A DNA stretch of 64,000 nucleotides from Prorocentrum cordatum (taxonomy: Eukaryota; Sar; Dinophyceae; Prorocentrales; Prorocentraceae): assembly GCA_963575745.1 (NCBI GenBank), contig CAUYUJ010003589.1, positions 1 to 64,000 on the forward strand. Reading direction: 5' to 3'. Of the stretch, positions 1 through 9,199 are shown in pieces. The notes under the pieces were generated by a model. The model had not been told where the DNA came from. It did no database searches and saw only the letters and a program-made list of their open reading frames with translations. Numbering within the stretch: the stretch's first letter is position 1; each line of letters starts with the position of its first letter. A program made the position numbers and the translations under genes.

Positions 1-300
1 TCCTCCCCCTCCTCCTCCTCCTCCTGTTCCTCCTCATGTTCCCTCCTCCACCTCCTCCTCCTCCTCCTGTTCCCTCCTCCTCATCCTCCTCGCTGTTTCT
101 CCTCCTCCTCTTCCTCCTCCTCTTCCTGTTCCTCCTCCTGTTCCTCCTCCTGTTCGTCCTCCTCCTCCTGCTCCTCCTCCTCATCCTCATCCATTCATCT
201 ATCCATCCTTCCGTCCATCCATCCATCCATCCATCCATCCATCCATCCATCAACCCTCTGTCCTCCTCCTCCTCCCCCTCCTCCTTGATCCATCCTGTCA
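1..300. repeat. TCC-rich microsatellite with an ATCC block
   Basis: The first 190 bases are imperfect TCC/CTC repeats, followed by about ten ATCC tetranucleotides at 207-251 and another TCC run to about 290. The long proline/serine/leucine frames here are by-products of the repeat. The array probably continues beyond the left edge. Confidence 0.9.
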
Positions 301-316
301 CGCGCAGGCGAGGTTA

Positions 317-600
317 CGGCGTTTTCTGGGGTTTGCCGGGGTCGACCCCGCACACGAAGACGCGCTCGCGGCTGCCCCCCTTGGTGGAGGTTGCTCCAAA
401 CCGCCACCAGACGCGGAGCGAGACCTCCGCCGACTCGATGCAGCTGCGTCACTTTGCGCGTCTCGATGCGCTGTCTCGACCCCGAGTTCCTCGAGCCGTG
501 GCCGCGCCCCGAGGCGCCACCATCCCAGAACGAAAACGCCGCCGGCTGGCGCCTGCCCAGTCGCGCACCGAGGGGCCAATCGCGGAGCAAGACCCGCCCG
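317..600 (-). pseudogene. Possible frameshifted coding remnant, unknown family
   Basis: On the minus strand, a frame containing RIETRKVTQLH (about 440-475) is followed one base out of register by a frame containing EVSLRVWWRFGATSTKGG and ending at a TAA near 317. Codon third positions in the second frame are almost all G or C and the residue mix is balanced, unlike the repeats around it. I recognise no family. It could be two exons, a frameshifted remnant or chance in GC-rich DNA. There is no start codon or splice evidence that decides the matter. Confidence 0.15.
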
Positions 601-1060
601 CCACTCGCGGGGCGAGGCCCCCACTGGCACGACGGACGACGCCCTCACCCACCGATGCGGCGGATGGCGCTCTCCCTTTGGAGGGGGCCGCGCGGAGGTC
701 GATGCGAGAAGGATTTGCAAGTGGTGGGCCGGCGCGAGCGCGCACTCAGCGCGGGACGGGGCGTAGCGCTGCGGGGGCGGCGGCGCGGCGGGGTTCGTCG
801 TCGTCGTTGGTCGTCGGCCGCACTTGAGCATCCCATCCTTGCCAATCCTGATGAGGGAGCGGGAGGCACGCGCGCGACCTACAACAAGTCCCCCTGCTCC
901 TCCTTGCCATCTTCCATCCTCCATCCTCCTCCCCGTGCCCCCCTTTTCTTCCATCCGCCCCCCTCTCCCTCCCTCTTCCTCCCCGCTCCTCAACCTCGTC
1001 ATTGTCGTTCTCCTCCACCATCCCGGTTCCTTCTGAATCACTCCCTGTCGCGCACCCAAG
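601..1060. other. GC-rich stretch grading into a CT-rich tract, no gene
   Basis: From 601 to about 880 the sequence is GC-rich and open in several frames on both strands, so openness carries no information. From 880 to 1030 it becomes CCT/TCC-rich. I see no family similarity, hairpin or terminal repeat. Confidence 0.5.
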
Positions 1061-1159
1061 CATGTCGGCACGTCGGGCCCAACATCTTGAATCACGAAAC
1101 TTGAAATTTGCAACAAATTCATGGATGCAACCGGATACGCGGAATCGTTTTCAAAATTA

Positions 1160-1695
1160 TTTGCCCGCTATAGTACCGCGCACATTATTCTGAAAAGCTC
1201 GCAGCAGTCTCGCCAACTGAAAAGGGTTGTCTTTAAATGTGGCCTTCGCCTGCGTTCCCGGCAGTCGTCTCCACGTTTGCAACAGGTGTACAGACACAGG
1301 AGGGGGTCAAAATGTGTCTTAATGTTTGTGACAGTGTCACGGATGGAGGGGAGAGGTTTTCAACATGCGGTTCTCGCCTAGGCACCGCGCACATTCGCCC
1401 TGAACGTTTTGCAGCAGGTTCGCATATATATATATATATATACATATATACATATATATAGAGTGGATGGTCGTCAAACTGCGGCTCTCGTCTCAGTGCC
1501 GCGCACATTGTATTAACATAACTGCAGCAGGTTCTCGAGTGCAAGGGTGGGGGCGTGTTCAAAATGTGGCTCTGGCCTGAGCGCCGCGCGCATCCGCCTT
1601 TGTGTATGTAATATGTGTGCTGGTGAAGGGGTGTTTCCAAAATTGTGCTAATGGGGCTCTAGCGTCAGCGCCACGTGCGTTCGTGTTCATGCATA
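1160..1695. repeat. Family M tandem repeat, first array
   Basis: A degenerate unit of roughly 80-140 bp recurs about six times. Its core is close to GGCTCTCGCCTGAGCGCCGC followed by GCACATTCG, seen near 1228, 1372, 1480, 1568 and 1650, often followed by GCAGCAGGTTC. The same unit forms a second array at 24.7-25.19 kb. Unit spacing is irregular and divergence is high, so this is an old array. No coding signal is visible. Confidence 0.7.
1425..1460. repeat. AT dinucleotide microsatellite
   Basis: A run of TA repeats with two TACATA interruptions lies inside the family M array. Confidence 0.95.
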
Positions 1696-1699
1696 ATGT

Positions 1700-2190
1700 T
1701 TAGCAACATAGAGGACAGCTCTTCTTCAAAGTACATGTATCGCCTGAAACTTCCTTGTATTTAAGAACCCTGAGTTTCAACGCACGTAACACTGCACGGA
1801 TCCATAGCGGCTCTCTTTCAAATTGGAGCTGCCGCTTGGAACTTAACCGAAGTTCATGACCACAAGTGTAAGCCTGTGCAACATGTGCACGAGTAGGAGG
1901 ACGGTCTTTCACCGAAAGGGGGATATCGCCGGGCACCCTGACAAACTGTATGATCCTTTTGTTCCTGAAGACGCACCAGAAAAGATGCAAGGCACTTATT
2001 CTTCAAAGTGGGGCCAACGCCAAAATGGCAGGCCCATCTGTGCTGGACTTTCAAGGCGGGCACTCCTTGCAATGAAAAGGAGGACTTGTAGGAACGCCAC
2101 ATGAAGGAACTTGGGACGGGAGGGTGGATTGTAGCATCGCTTATGCATCTTTGGTTTACTCTGGTGCTCCTCTTCCTCCTCGCCCATCCT
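1700..2190. other. Moderate-GC spacer with one arm of a direct repeat
   Basis: Apart from the last 65 bases this stretch is not obviously repetitive. Bases 2125-2165 (GCTTATGCATCTTTGGTTTA and flank) return at 2428-2468 with few changes, so the family C element at 2192-2430 is bracketed by a direct repeat of about 40 bp. No gene is seen. Confidence 0.6.
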
Positions 2191-2191
2191 C

Positions 2192-2430
2192 GAGCAAAGA
2201 CCGAAAGTCCCAACATCCCTATAGGCCTATCAGGAAATATCATCAGAACGATTCAATGCTCTAAGGACAAAAGCAATGTTCTCGGAACGTAAGGCCAAGG
2301 TATCAACATCAGACGATCTCAGCCAGACAAACAATGTAAGAACAGTTCGTACAAACAACATACACTTCTCAGAACATTATTTAGTTTAGTGCGCCTGTAG
2401 GCAAGCCAGGACGCTTCGCCAGAGCTTGAA
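2192..2430. mobile_element. Family C inverted-repeat element, copy 1 (degenerate)
   Basis: The left part matches other C copies through CCTATAGGCCTA. The right part ends GCCAGGACGCTTCGCC then AGAGCTTGA, the inverted-terminal-repeat side. Internal blocks such as AATGTTCTCGGAAC and TCTCAGAAC are decayed forms of the GTTCTNAGAAC palindrome typical of the family. There is no open frame for a transposase, so it is presumably non-autonomous. Confidence 0.65.
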
Positions 2431-2603
2431 TTGCAGCGTCGCTTATGCATCTTCGGTTTACTCCACGCCCCCTTTCTGATCCTGCCCTCCCTCTTCACCC
2501 CTACTCGCCCCACTTTATCCTCATCCCACTCCTCCTCGTCACCCTCCCTTTCCTCCTCATCTTCCTCCTCCCATTCATCCATCATCATGACCGCCTCTTC
2601 CAC

Positions 2604-2746
2604 CAGGGCTCGAGCTAAACTGTGTGTTCGTTTGCGTTTCGTTTTCGTTGTCCTTCGTTCTGCCTTCGTTCTGCATGTGTGGCGAAAACAATCAAAAACG
2701 AAACCGTACCACGAAATCGTCAAACCACAGTATAGCTCGAGCCCTG
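2604..2746. mobile_element. Family T hAT-like MITE, copy 1
   Basis: A 143-bp element begins CAGGGCTCGAGCTAAAC and ends with the inverted match GTATAGCTCGAGCCCTG. It is flanked by a perfect 8-bp duplication TCTTCCAC at 2596-2603 and 2747-2754. CAGGG termini with 8-bp target duplications are characteristic of the hAT superfamily. The interior has many GTTTTCGTT-like blocks and no transposase. A second copy lies at 38666-38811. Confidence 0.88.
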
Positions 2747-2879
2747 TCTTCCACTTACTCCTCCGATGTTATCGACGAAGGCGACGAAAACGACAACACG
2801 TCCTCACCGCCCTCGCCGGCTGGCACGGCTACCTGCTCGGAGTCGTCTGAACCCACAGCCTTCGGCAAGCCAGAAGAGA

Positions 2880-3125
2880 GGGAGGATGGAAAAGGGGAGG
2901 GGAGGGGAGGAGGAGGGTGATGGGAAGGGGGGGGAGAAACAGAGAGCGAGGGAGAGCGAGAAAGCGATTGAGAAGAAAAGAAGGAGAGAGAGAGAGAGAG
3001 AGAGAGAAACAAAATAAATGTATAGTCATACATGAATCCAAACACAAACAAGCGACAGGGAGACACAGAGAGAGAGAGAGAGAGAGACAGGTGGAGGGAG
3101 AGAGAGAAGGAGAGACGCAACCATA
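2880..3125. repeat. Purine-rich GA microsatellite tract
   Basis: Imperfect GGGA, GA and GAGA runs cover the tract, with pure GA blocks near 2985-3006 and 3068-3087. It gives arginine/glutamate frames on one strand and serine/leucine frames on the other, with no coding meaning. Confidence 0.9.
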
Positions 3126-3583
3126 ACGAAATGGGAGGGCGAAGCAAGAGGATGGCAGAGGGAGGGAGCGGGTAGGAATAAAAGTGGGAATAGGGAAGAA
3201 GGGCTCATGACCATGACGGCACGCTCCCGACGCGCGGTGACTGGCAGCCACAGGAATCGTGTGCTACTTCGTGGTGGATGGTCGTGTCGCAGGATGCTGG
3301 CTGGGTGGCGCGGCTGTGGTCCGGGAGCGAAGGTCATCTCCACCACCTCGCCAGAGCGCTCGCCCTCGGGCACAGTGCAGAGCCCGCCGTGGCTGAGCCC
3401 CCACTAGGCCGCCGACCGCGAGCTCTGCCAGGAGGACCCGAGGGGGCTGGACCCGAGACGCGCTCTCAGCAGACCCCCTCGGCCGCCGCAGCCCGTGCGG
3501 CAGCGTCCTGCCAGTGTGGATGCCAGCGCTCGCCGGCGGCCAGCGTGCGCCGATCGCCCAGACCAGGCTCGAGACCAGGGACT
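3126..3583. other. Unassigned GC-rich island, weak minus-strand exon-like frame
   Basis: A minus-strand frame from about 3404 to 3205, preceded by an AG dinucleotide, reads with a balanced residue mix (for example GERSGEVVEMTFAPGPQ). Two other frames over the same bases are also open and equally plausible, so I do not call a gene. Confidence 0.3.
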
Positions 3584-3856
3584 CGCCGTCACTCGGACGT
3601 CCACTCCCCGTGCACGTTTCGGTCTCGTGCGCGTATGTCTTCGCCGCCATTTTTGCGCGCCGGGCCTGGACGCTCGTCCGTTTTTCGCGGGAGGCTCGGT
3701 CTCTCGCGGGTGTTTTTCGGGGGGGGGGGGGGGGGGCGGACCCCCGCGAATCGCCCGCGGGAGGCCTGGGCTCTCGCGCTCGTTCTTTGCAAGGTGACCC
3801 AGGATGCTCCTTGACGGCCCTCGCCGAGAAACGAATGCACGCGTCCGAGCGATGCG
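3584..3856. mobile_element. Family J MITE, copy 1, split by an insertion
   Basis: The left end (CACTCGGACGTCCACTCCCC) and right end (GATGCTCC...CGTCCGAGCGATGC) match the three other J copies. About 150 bp of unrelated GC-rich sequence, including a 17-18 base G run near 3719, lies between the halves, at roughly 3635-3790. The right terminus is the inverted partner of the left. Confidence 0.7.
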
Positions 3857-4345
3857 GAGGGAAGACGGGCGGGGTCTGAAGCAAGCTCGCGGCGGGTGGG
3901 CGAGGGGAGGGGGGGGCAGCGTGGCCTGTGGGTCGGGCAGCCCGCCCATTGCCGCCTCGGCCTGGCCCGGGGGCCCACCTGGCGGGCGGCAATGGCGCCC
4001 AGATGCGCGCGCGCACGCTCCGCTCCGCGGTCCTCCTCCTCCTCCTCCTCCTCCTCCTTCTCCTCCTCCTCCTGCTGCTGCTGCTGCTGCTGCTGATGTT
4101 TGTCCTCGTGGTCGTTCTCCTCCTCCCTCCTGCTCCCTCCGCCTCCTCCCTCCTCCCTCCGGCCCTTTTCCTCACAGGTTCGCCGGCCCAGCGGGCCAAA
4201 GGCGTGCTAAGATCTCTGGCAAGAGGCTTACGGTATTGCTTCGTCGCGCGGGGCGGCGGGATCTCCAGACGAACAGCACCCGGGGGCAGGCCAGTCACAA
4301 ATGCCAGAGCTCCGCGGGGCGGTCTCCTGTGAAGGGGCCCCAGGA
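3857..4345. repeat. GC-rich spacer with TCC/CTG microsatellite
   Basis: The core at 4029-4096 is CTC repeats followed by seven CTG triplets. Either side is GC-rich sequence without recognisable genes. The flanks read as long open frames on both strands only because of composition. Confidence 0.75.
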
Positions 4346-4490
4346 CACACAAATAAATACACACAAATAAGAATATTCCCCATATTTTCCCATATTTTCT
4401 GGGTTTCTGTCTTCCCCCCCACTTCCCATATTTTCCCATATTTTCTGGGGAATCGACGATTAATTGTGTCTGTGTGTTTTTTCCTCTCCT
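4346..4490. repeat. AT-rich element with duplicated CCATATTTTCCC block
   Basis: A 24-bp segment beginning CCATATTTTCCCATATTTTC occurs at about 4380-4403 and again at 4427-4450. The outer edges are ACACACAAATAAAT on the left and an approximate inverted match ATTAATTGTGTCTGTGTGT on the right, which suggests a small inverted-repeat element. A related CCCCATATT motif lies near 18425-18450. Confidence 0.5.
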
Positions 4491-4499
4491 GATCCTGGC

Positions 4500-4685
4500 A
4501 CTCCAGATCGCCCAAGGAGCGCCCAAGGGGACCCCAAGGAACCCCAAGGGAGCGCCACCTGCGCCAAGGAGCCGACAGGGAAGAGTGGGCTGCCCCAGGA
4601 TTGCCCGAAGACGGCCTCCAGGATGCCTCCTGGCCCCAAAGATGGCTCCAGAGAGGCCCCAGAGGCTCGATGCCATTGATCTCCC
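4500..4685. repeat. Family L degenerate CCCCAAG repeat, tract 1
   Basis: Short units such as GCCCAAGGGGACCCCAAGGA and GAAGACGGCCTCCAGGATGC follow one another with a loose 9-12-bp period. The same kind of tract occurs at 20.66, 33.45, 40.45, 55.72 (opposite strand) and 62.62 kb. Confidence 0.65.
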
Positions 4686-5160
4686 TACTGGGCTTCGTTC
4701 AGGTAGGGAGTTGGTGTCCCAAATTCTCGCCGCACCGCGGCCCGTGCCATGCTGGCTCGGACTTCGAAATGACGCCAGCCGTGGCGCGAGGGGGAACAGT
4801 AGGAAGTGCCCGGCTCTGGGGGGGAAGATCGAGCTGGAGTCGGCGATCAGACCCCGATAGCGAGTCTGCACATTCCTGGGCGGGGTGGGCTATCGGGCCC
4901 CATATCGGCGATGGATGGGCGGTCGGGGTCGATGCATTCCACCCGGGCCTATCCCCCCCCCCCAACGCTGCCCCTGATGGCGGCGAGGAACAGGCAGCAG
5001 TACCGGTATATGTTCCTCCTCTGACTCTCGCACGCCCCCGGGCGGGCCCACCAGGCGACGCCATTGGTACTCCCAGCACGCGCGGCCAACTGGAGGGCGC
5101 CTCGAACCCGGCAGGCCAGCTTGTGCCAGGGAGCGCGCACCGCAACGAGGAGGAGGCGCG
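4686..5160. other. Unassigned balanced-composition stretch, open on both strands
   Basis: A plus-strand frame of 188 codons ending at 5167 and minus-strand frames over 4699-5145 and 4949-5200 are all open and all look superficially protein-like. That three overlapping frames do so shows the impression is unreliable here. No family match is seen. Confidence 0.45.
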
Positions 5161-5164
5161 GTAC

Positions 5165-5340
5165 TGAGGCCACCATGCCGCTCGTCTTCGTTGAGGTCAT
5201 CGCCGCCTCCGCCGCCGCGGCCGCCGCCGTCGTCGCCGCCTTCCGTCGTCGCTATCGAGATCGTTGTCGTCGTTACGGTCGTGGTTGTGGTCGTCGTCGT
5301 CGCCGTCACCAGGGGTCAACGTCCGGCGTCCCCACTCTCT
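5165..5340. repeat. CGC/CGT triplet array
   Basis: Imperfect GCCGCC, GTCGTC and TCGTCG triplets give arginine-, alanine-, valine- or aspartate-rich frames depending on phase. Confidence 0.85.
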
Positions 5341-5423
5341 CTTTCTCTCTGCCGTTGACTCGGTGTCGCATGTCTCCTCGTTTTCGAATTCAACGTCGGC
5401 ACCTGCTGTAGCGCGCTCCCCAT

Positions 5424-5530
5424 GCATCAGTAAACTGTTAATCGGCTTTACTATATGATCTTCTTCAGCTTTTTGTAGTACGCCATCTAACGCTTAAGCG
5501 TGGCAGCACACCGATTAACTGCATGATGGC
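5424..5530. repeat. Short inverted repeat of about 100 bp
   Basis: CAGTAAACTGTTAATCGGC near 5426 pairs with CCGATTAACTGCATGATG near 5511. The intervening 70 bp contain a small CTTAAGCG palindrome. This may be a small MITE, but no second copy was seen. Confidence 0.4.
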
Positions 5531-5578
5531 GAACGTTGTGACTGAACAAATGCGTTAAGAAAGTCTCGCGGCATTCCC

Positions 5579-6085
5579 TCATCTTGCATCGCCACATGGC
5601 AGTTGCTTCAAACTTATACAGGCTCGCTTCAGTATTCGTGTTTGGGCGATGACCACCTTGCCGAAATGCCACTTCCCCGCAAGGGGCTGCGCTAATCGTG
5701 TAACCCTATGCCCCTGAGAATAACACCCAAAAGACCATGATATAGTTCGGGGTCTCGGGGGGATAATAAACGAGTTGTCCTGGCATGTCGCACGAGGAAT
5801 GTATGACGAGGAAAGAGGAGGTCGTCGTCGTCGTCGCACGAAGACGACGTCGACGATGACGACTACGACGACGAGGATAATGTTTCTCGCAGTCTTTTCC
5901 GTGAAGGCCCAAAGCTTGCCCGCACTCTTCAGATCCTTGGCGCTCCTCGCCAGGAAGACTCTCTTGCGAACATTCTCATCATAAGAAGATAGCAACTTCG
6001 ATTCGAAACTTCCCCTCGCGATAATCAAGTTCGGCCTTGCCGCCCCTCTCCCCGGACTGACTCTGTTTTGGCCGGAGAGAATCAA
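5579..6085 (-). CDS. Uncertain open reading frame with an in-frame GTC repeat
   Basis: A 168-codon minus-strand frame in non-repetitive, moderate-GC DNA ends at a TGA near 5579. It opens with charged, balanced sequence (for example ENVRKRVFLARSAKDLKSAG), passes through about ten valine/aspartate codons from a GTC microsatellite that would read as a hydrophobic segment, then arginines, then a second balanced part. No ATG is found at the upstream end, so it would be an internal or terminal exon if real. I recognise no family. Mixed codon third positions argue neither way. Confidence 0.2.
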   Translation of the reverse strand: MILSGQNRVSPGRGAARPNLIIARGSFESKLLSSYDENVRKRVFLARSAKDLKSAGKLWAFTEKTARNIILVVVVVIVDVVFVRRRRRPPLSSSYIPRATCQDNSFIIPPRPRTISWSFGCYSQGHRVTRLAQPLAGKWHFGKVVIAQTRILKRACISLKQLPCGDAR

Positions 6086-7096
6086 CTCTCAGGAAGGGGT
6101 GGGGGGTATGATTTATTATCCGGGGCTCGCGGTTCAACATCTGGACGTGGGAACGCAGCGTTCGCCCTTTCAAATTCATCACGACGCATGCATCCGGGCT
6201 TGTGCATCCACTATTTGGTTATCCGATACATTAGCCAATGGAATCGACGAAACCATCGTAGTTTACCTGAGTGAATGAATGTACATTTGTAGTTGCCATC
6301 GGTGTATGGGACGGGCCAAGACTCAAACGACCTCAGGACGTGACGAGCAAGTGCTCGCAAAATGTAGGGGGGGGCTGCTTGCTCGGCCACGGATAACCTC
6401 GCTACACTACCATGCATAACTTCCAGATCGGTACAGTTCACTGAGCCCCCGGTAAACCAACACAAGACACATCTCAAATACAGCAGGCAATATCAAGCTG
6501 CACCAACAACTGGGGCCAAACTCGGGCGCTGAACCTAACACTCCCCACTCATCAGGCTCACTCTTTCACTCCGGCCCTCCGCCCCTCATCCTCCTCATCC
6601 TTCTCCTCCTCCGGAAACTCATCCACCTAGAGCTGAGCCAGGTCACAACCACCACTGTCAACGAGCCCCTCGGAGGACAGTGACCACTGGAGGATCCGCC
6701 ACCGTGACCCGAGGCACGAAGTGGAGTGCCCCTGGGTCCCTGGGAGTCCTCTGCATGCACTGAACATGGTAATACTCTCTAAGGGGCGCACTTGGGCGCT
6801 CCAGGTGCTTTTCGCGCGATCTAGCGCTACTTTTCCAGAGGGGGTGACCGCGTGAAACTATTGAAAAGATTGGTAGCGGGCATCGTCGAAGCCGTACCCC
6901 CGAACGCCCACCGATTGCGATTCCTCCAGACACCCGCTAATTGCATGATGCGCGTGCCCGTTACTACCCACTAAGGGGCCCGCCCTGACCCCCGCTCTGT
7001 TGGCTCAAGAAGACCAATCAGCAGAATCATAATTACGGGAAAGGCGCAGGGAAACAGCGTTGGCATTGGCACAGAGTTTAAGGCTCCGAGCTCCCC
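6086..7096. other. Non-repetitive spacer left of the retrotransposon
   Basis: About 1 kb of moderate-GC sequence without tandem structure, terminal repeats or a convincing frame. A short TCC run lies near 6590. The final bases 7097-7101 (GAGAC) are the left copy of the retrotransposon target duplication. Confidence 0.5.
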
Positions 7097-7101
7097 GAGA
7101 C

Positions 7102-7336
7102 TGCTAGAGTGCGAGCTGTCAGTATCCCTGCCTCTTCTTCTTCCCTCCACCTTGCTCGCCTCCGCTCTTGCTTCCACCCCTCACGCCCGCTGCCGTTTGG
7201 CCAACACAGGGCCCTTGACCATTTTACGAACGCTGCGTAGGACGTCCCACAGCGATATCGAGGCGAGCTCGCCTCTTTCGTGCGGCGCGCCAGAAAAAAA
7301 CATCAGGTATTCCACACCGCTGCGCGGACTCCGCCA
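7102..7336 (+). repeat. 5' LTR of the copia element
   Basis: 235 bp beginning TGCTAGAGTGCGAGCTGTCA and ending GCGGACTCCGCCA. It aligns along its length with 11745-12124 once the insertion there is set aside. Shared blocks include CTTCCACCCCTCACGCC, CCCACAGCGATAT and CCACACCGCTGCGCGGACTC. TG...CA ends are the retroviral/copia norm. Confidence 0.92.
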
Positions 7337-7337
7337 G

Positions 7338-7350
7338 TGGTAGCAGGGCT
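7338..7350 (+). promoter_or_regulatory. Primer-binding site (tRNA-Met type)
   Basis: TGGTAGCAGGGCT begins two bases after the 5' LTR end. It matches 10 of 12 positions of TGGTATCAGAGC, the site complementary to initiator tRNA-Met used by many copia elements. The position is exactly where a primer site is expected. Confidence 0.8.
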
Positions 7351-7536
7351 GGCAGTGCCGGCGATCCACGGCAATCTCGTCAGTGACGAGCCCGCGCAAC
7401 CTCCATCTGCGTGCTGAAGCTCACCATCTTCGAGAGCGAGGGCGTGCGTGCACAGCCGAGCGTGCAGCTTGGAGAGTGGCCCTGGTGGAGGAGAAGGCTG
7501 CTCGGATGGCGCACCGCAGGGCTGGAGGAGATATCG

Positions 7537-7679
7537 TTAGGTCGGGCATGTCCTCCTACAGGCGGATTTTGGAGGAAAAATGAAGAATTAGTCCAACATG
7601 TTCAAAAATAGTCAAAAATACTAGAAGCATCGTCCCCGTATTATTTTTTGACTCCTGTAGAGGGACAGGCCCGCCCTAA
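7537..7679. mobile_element. Family A MITE, copy 1
   Basis: A 143-bp element starts TTAGGTCGGGCATGTCC and ends with the inverted partner GGACAGGCCCGCCCTAA. It is flanked by an 8-bp duplication AGATATCG at 7529-7536 and 7680-7687. The interior is AT-rich with GGTC/ATTAGTC and TCAAAAATAGTCAAAAATAC motifs. It lies inside the copia element and so is younger than it. Confidence 0.9.
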
Positions 7680-7873
7680 AGATATCGTGACGACGTGGAG
7701 ATCTGGGCGTTTGGGGTCCGCTTCGGCGTGAGCTGCTGCGTGGCGCCCCGCCTCGCGTCGAGGCGGAAGGGGTGCAGCGAGCAGGGTCGGCCTCTGCGCA
7801 TCTTGCGAGAGAAGCTCTCCAGCCAACGCCAGCGGTGCCCCGCGGGATGGACGACGACGGCCTGTCGCGGGTT

Positions 7874-8024
7874 ACTGAAGGTGCCCCTGGCCCAGGGGGC
7901 CCCTCTAGCTTTTCTCGCTCCGTCTCGGAGCCCCTGGAACCCCCCGGGCCTCGTGAGGGGTGCGCTGGAGGCCGTGGAGGCCCCCCTGGAAATCCTGGGG
8001 GCACCTTGGGCCAGGGGCACTTCT
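7874..8024. mobile_element. Family H inverted-repeat element, copy 1
   Basis: The left end GAAGGTGCCCCTGGCCCAGG pairs with the right end CCTTGGGCCAGGGGCACTTC. A diverged copy with the same ends and middle (GGAAATCCTGGGG) lies at 44031-44176. No target duplication is clear. It sits within the copia element. Confidence 0.7.
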
Positions 8025-8560
8025 GGCAGCACCCGAGCCTGGCAGTCCAGGAGGCAGTGGCGCGGGATCACACGAGGGCTATCAAGAAGGTGCTGCAGGC
8101 CTCTGAGGAAGCGGTCAAATCCTGAACAGGCGGTGCGGCGCGGGGAGTCCAGGGGCGAGTCCTTCGAGAGTTTGACGTACAATAGGCGCCAGGGTGAAAG
8201 GATCACGGTCTCCATCACGAGGTTCCCGGAGGGCCTCCAGAGGCTCGAGGACGACGGCATGCAGCTCGCAGATCAAGACGATACCCTCGGATGGTGTCCT
8301 CGGGTGGCAGCTCCTCACGAAGTGCAGCCTGAATGCTGACCGCCGTGAGCGCGTGGTGGCAGCGTTGCTTGACGAGTGACAGGAAGACACAGTCGGACCT
8401 AAGACAGAAAAACATCCTTCAAGAACACGGGACCATTCGCTGGCCAAACCACCCCAAACCATAAGATCACTCGAGGGTACCCTTCCCCAGGATGCACAAT
8501 AATATCCAACACACATGAAGAACATTAGGGTACCATTCTCGAGCCGACCTCGATCTTGTA

Positions 8561-8600
8561 CAGTCAACCCGCAGAGTAAGGATGCGCGATAAGGATGTAA
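8561..8600 (+). mobile_element. Family O mariner-like terminal fragment
   Basis: Preceded by TA at 8559-8560, it starts CAGTCAACCCGCAGAGTAAG and continues GATGCGCGATAAGG, matching the left end of the full O copy at 45238. The right end is missing. A piece resembling the O interior (GAGGGTACCCTTCC) lies to the left, near 8475. Confidence 0.55.
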
Positions 8601-8609
8601 GAAGACACC

Positions 8610-8830
8610 TCAGCTACCCGCATCATGGGATCATCGGGACCAAGACGAGTTCCAGGACGCGGAGGAGCCCGAAGTACCCCACGGAGACGACATGTACCAA
8701 AGACGGGCCGAGGAGAACGAGCCCCCGTTTCGAGGACTGCCCGTCCTACCAGAAGCCCTCGAGGACCGAGCCCAAGGAGGAGCAGGAGCAAGTACCTGCA
8801 CAGACTCCTGGTGCGGCTAGCTCATCCTGA
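8610..8830 (+). pseudogene. Possible acidic linker of the copia polyprotein
   Basis: One frame reads DQDEFQDAEEPEVPHGDDMY and continues with acidic, proline-containing sequence up to a stop near 8822. Acidic linkers between integrase and reverse transcriptase are common in copia proteins, and the position fits. There is no conserved motif to confirm it, and two other frames are open. Confidence 0.3.
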
Positions 8831-9000
8831 CTACCTGCCAGAGCACCCCAACCCAACCTGGAGTCCCGAATTTCGGGTTGGGGGGGTACGGGCTTCATGT
8901 TTTTTGTTGTTCGATCCTCCCCGACACTCCCCCCACCACCAGAAATGGAGGGCAAATCGGGGCCTTCGGGTTGGGTTGGGGTGGTTTGGTGGGCGGTGGC
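8831..9000. mobile_element. Family I inverted-repeat element, copy 1
   Basis: The left side CTACCTGCCAGAGCACCCCA and CCCGAATTTCGGGTTGGGGG pairs with the right side CCTTCGGGTTGGGTTGGGGT, giving imperfect termini of about 40 bp. A close copy is at 30291-30460. The middle contains GGAGGGCAAA in both. Target duplication is unclear. Confidence 0.75.
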
Positions 9001-9199
9001 ATGACGCCGCTCAGAACAGCCCGCTACAGCCACGTGGACGACGCTCCCAACTCTATCTTGCGACGCTCGGGCTCCATATCTCTTGCCAGAGCTGGCGGAA
9101 GCCAGAACGGCACGCCTCCCGACAAGGACGCGCGCCACACCCTCGTCTTGATTGTCGAATGCGTCAGAGGCTGCTACCTCACCAGATCAGCTCGCTCCA

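Larger units (their letters stand above)
7351..8560 (+). other. Decayed gag-to-integrase region of the copia element
   Basis: No frame here matches gag, protease or integrase motifs (no CCHC knuckle, no DTG/DSG, no integrase D,D,E pattern). It carries the A element at 7537-7679 and the H copy at 7874-8024. A frame near 8165-8330 (RQGERITVSITRFPEG, then VAAPHEVQPE) could be the linker before reverse transcriptase, but this is only an impression. Confidence 0.45.

Noticed and set aside
4601-5167. 188-codon plus-strand frame as a gene
   Set aside because: Minus-strand frames over the same bases are equally open and balanced; nothing distinguishes them.
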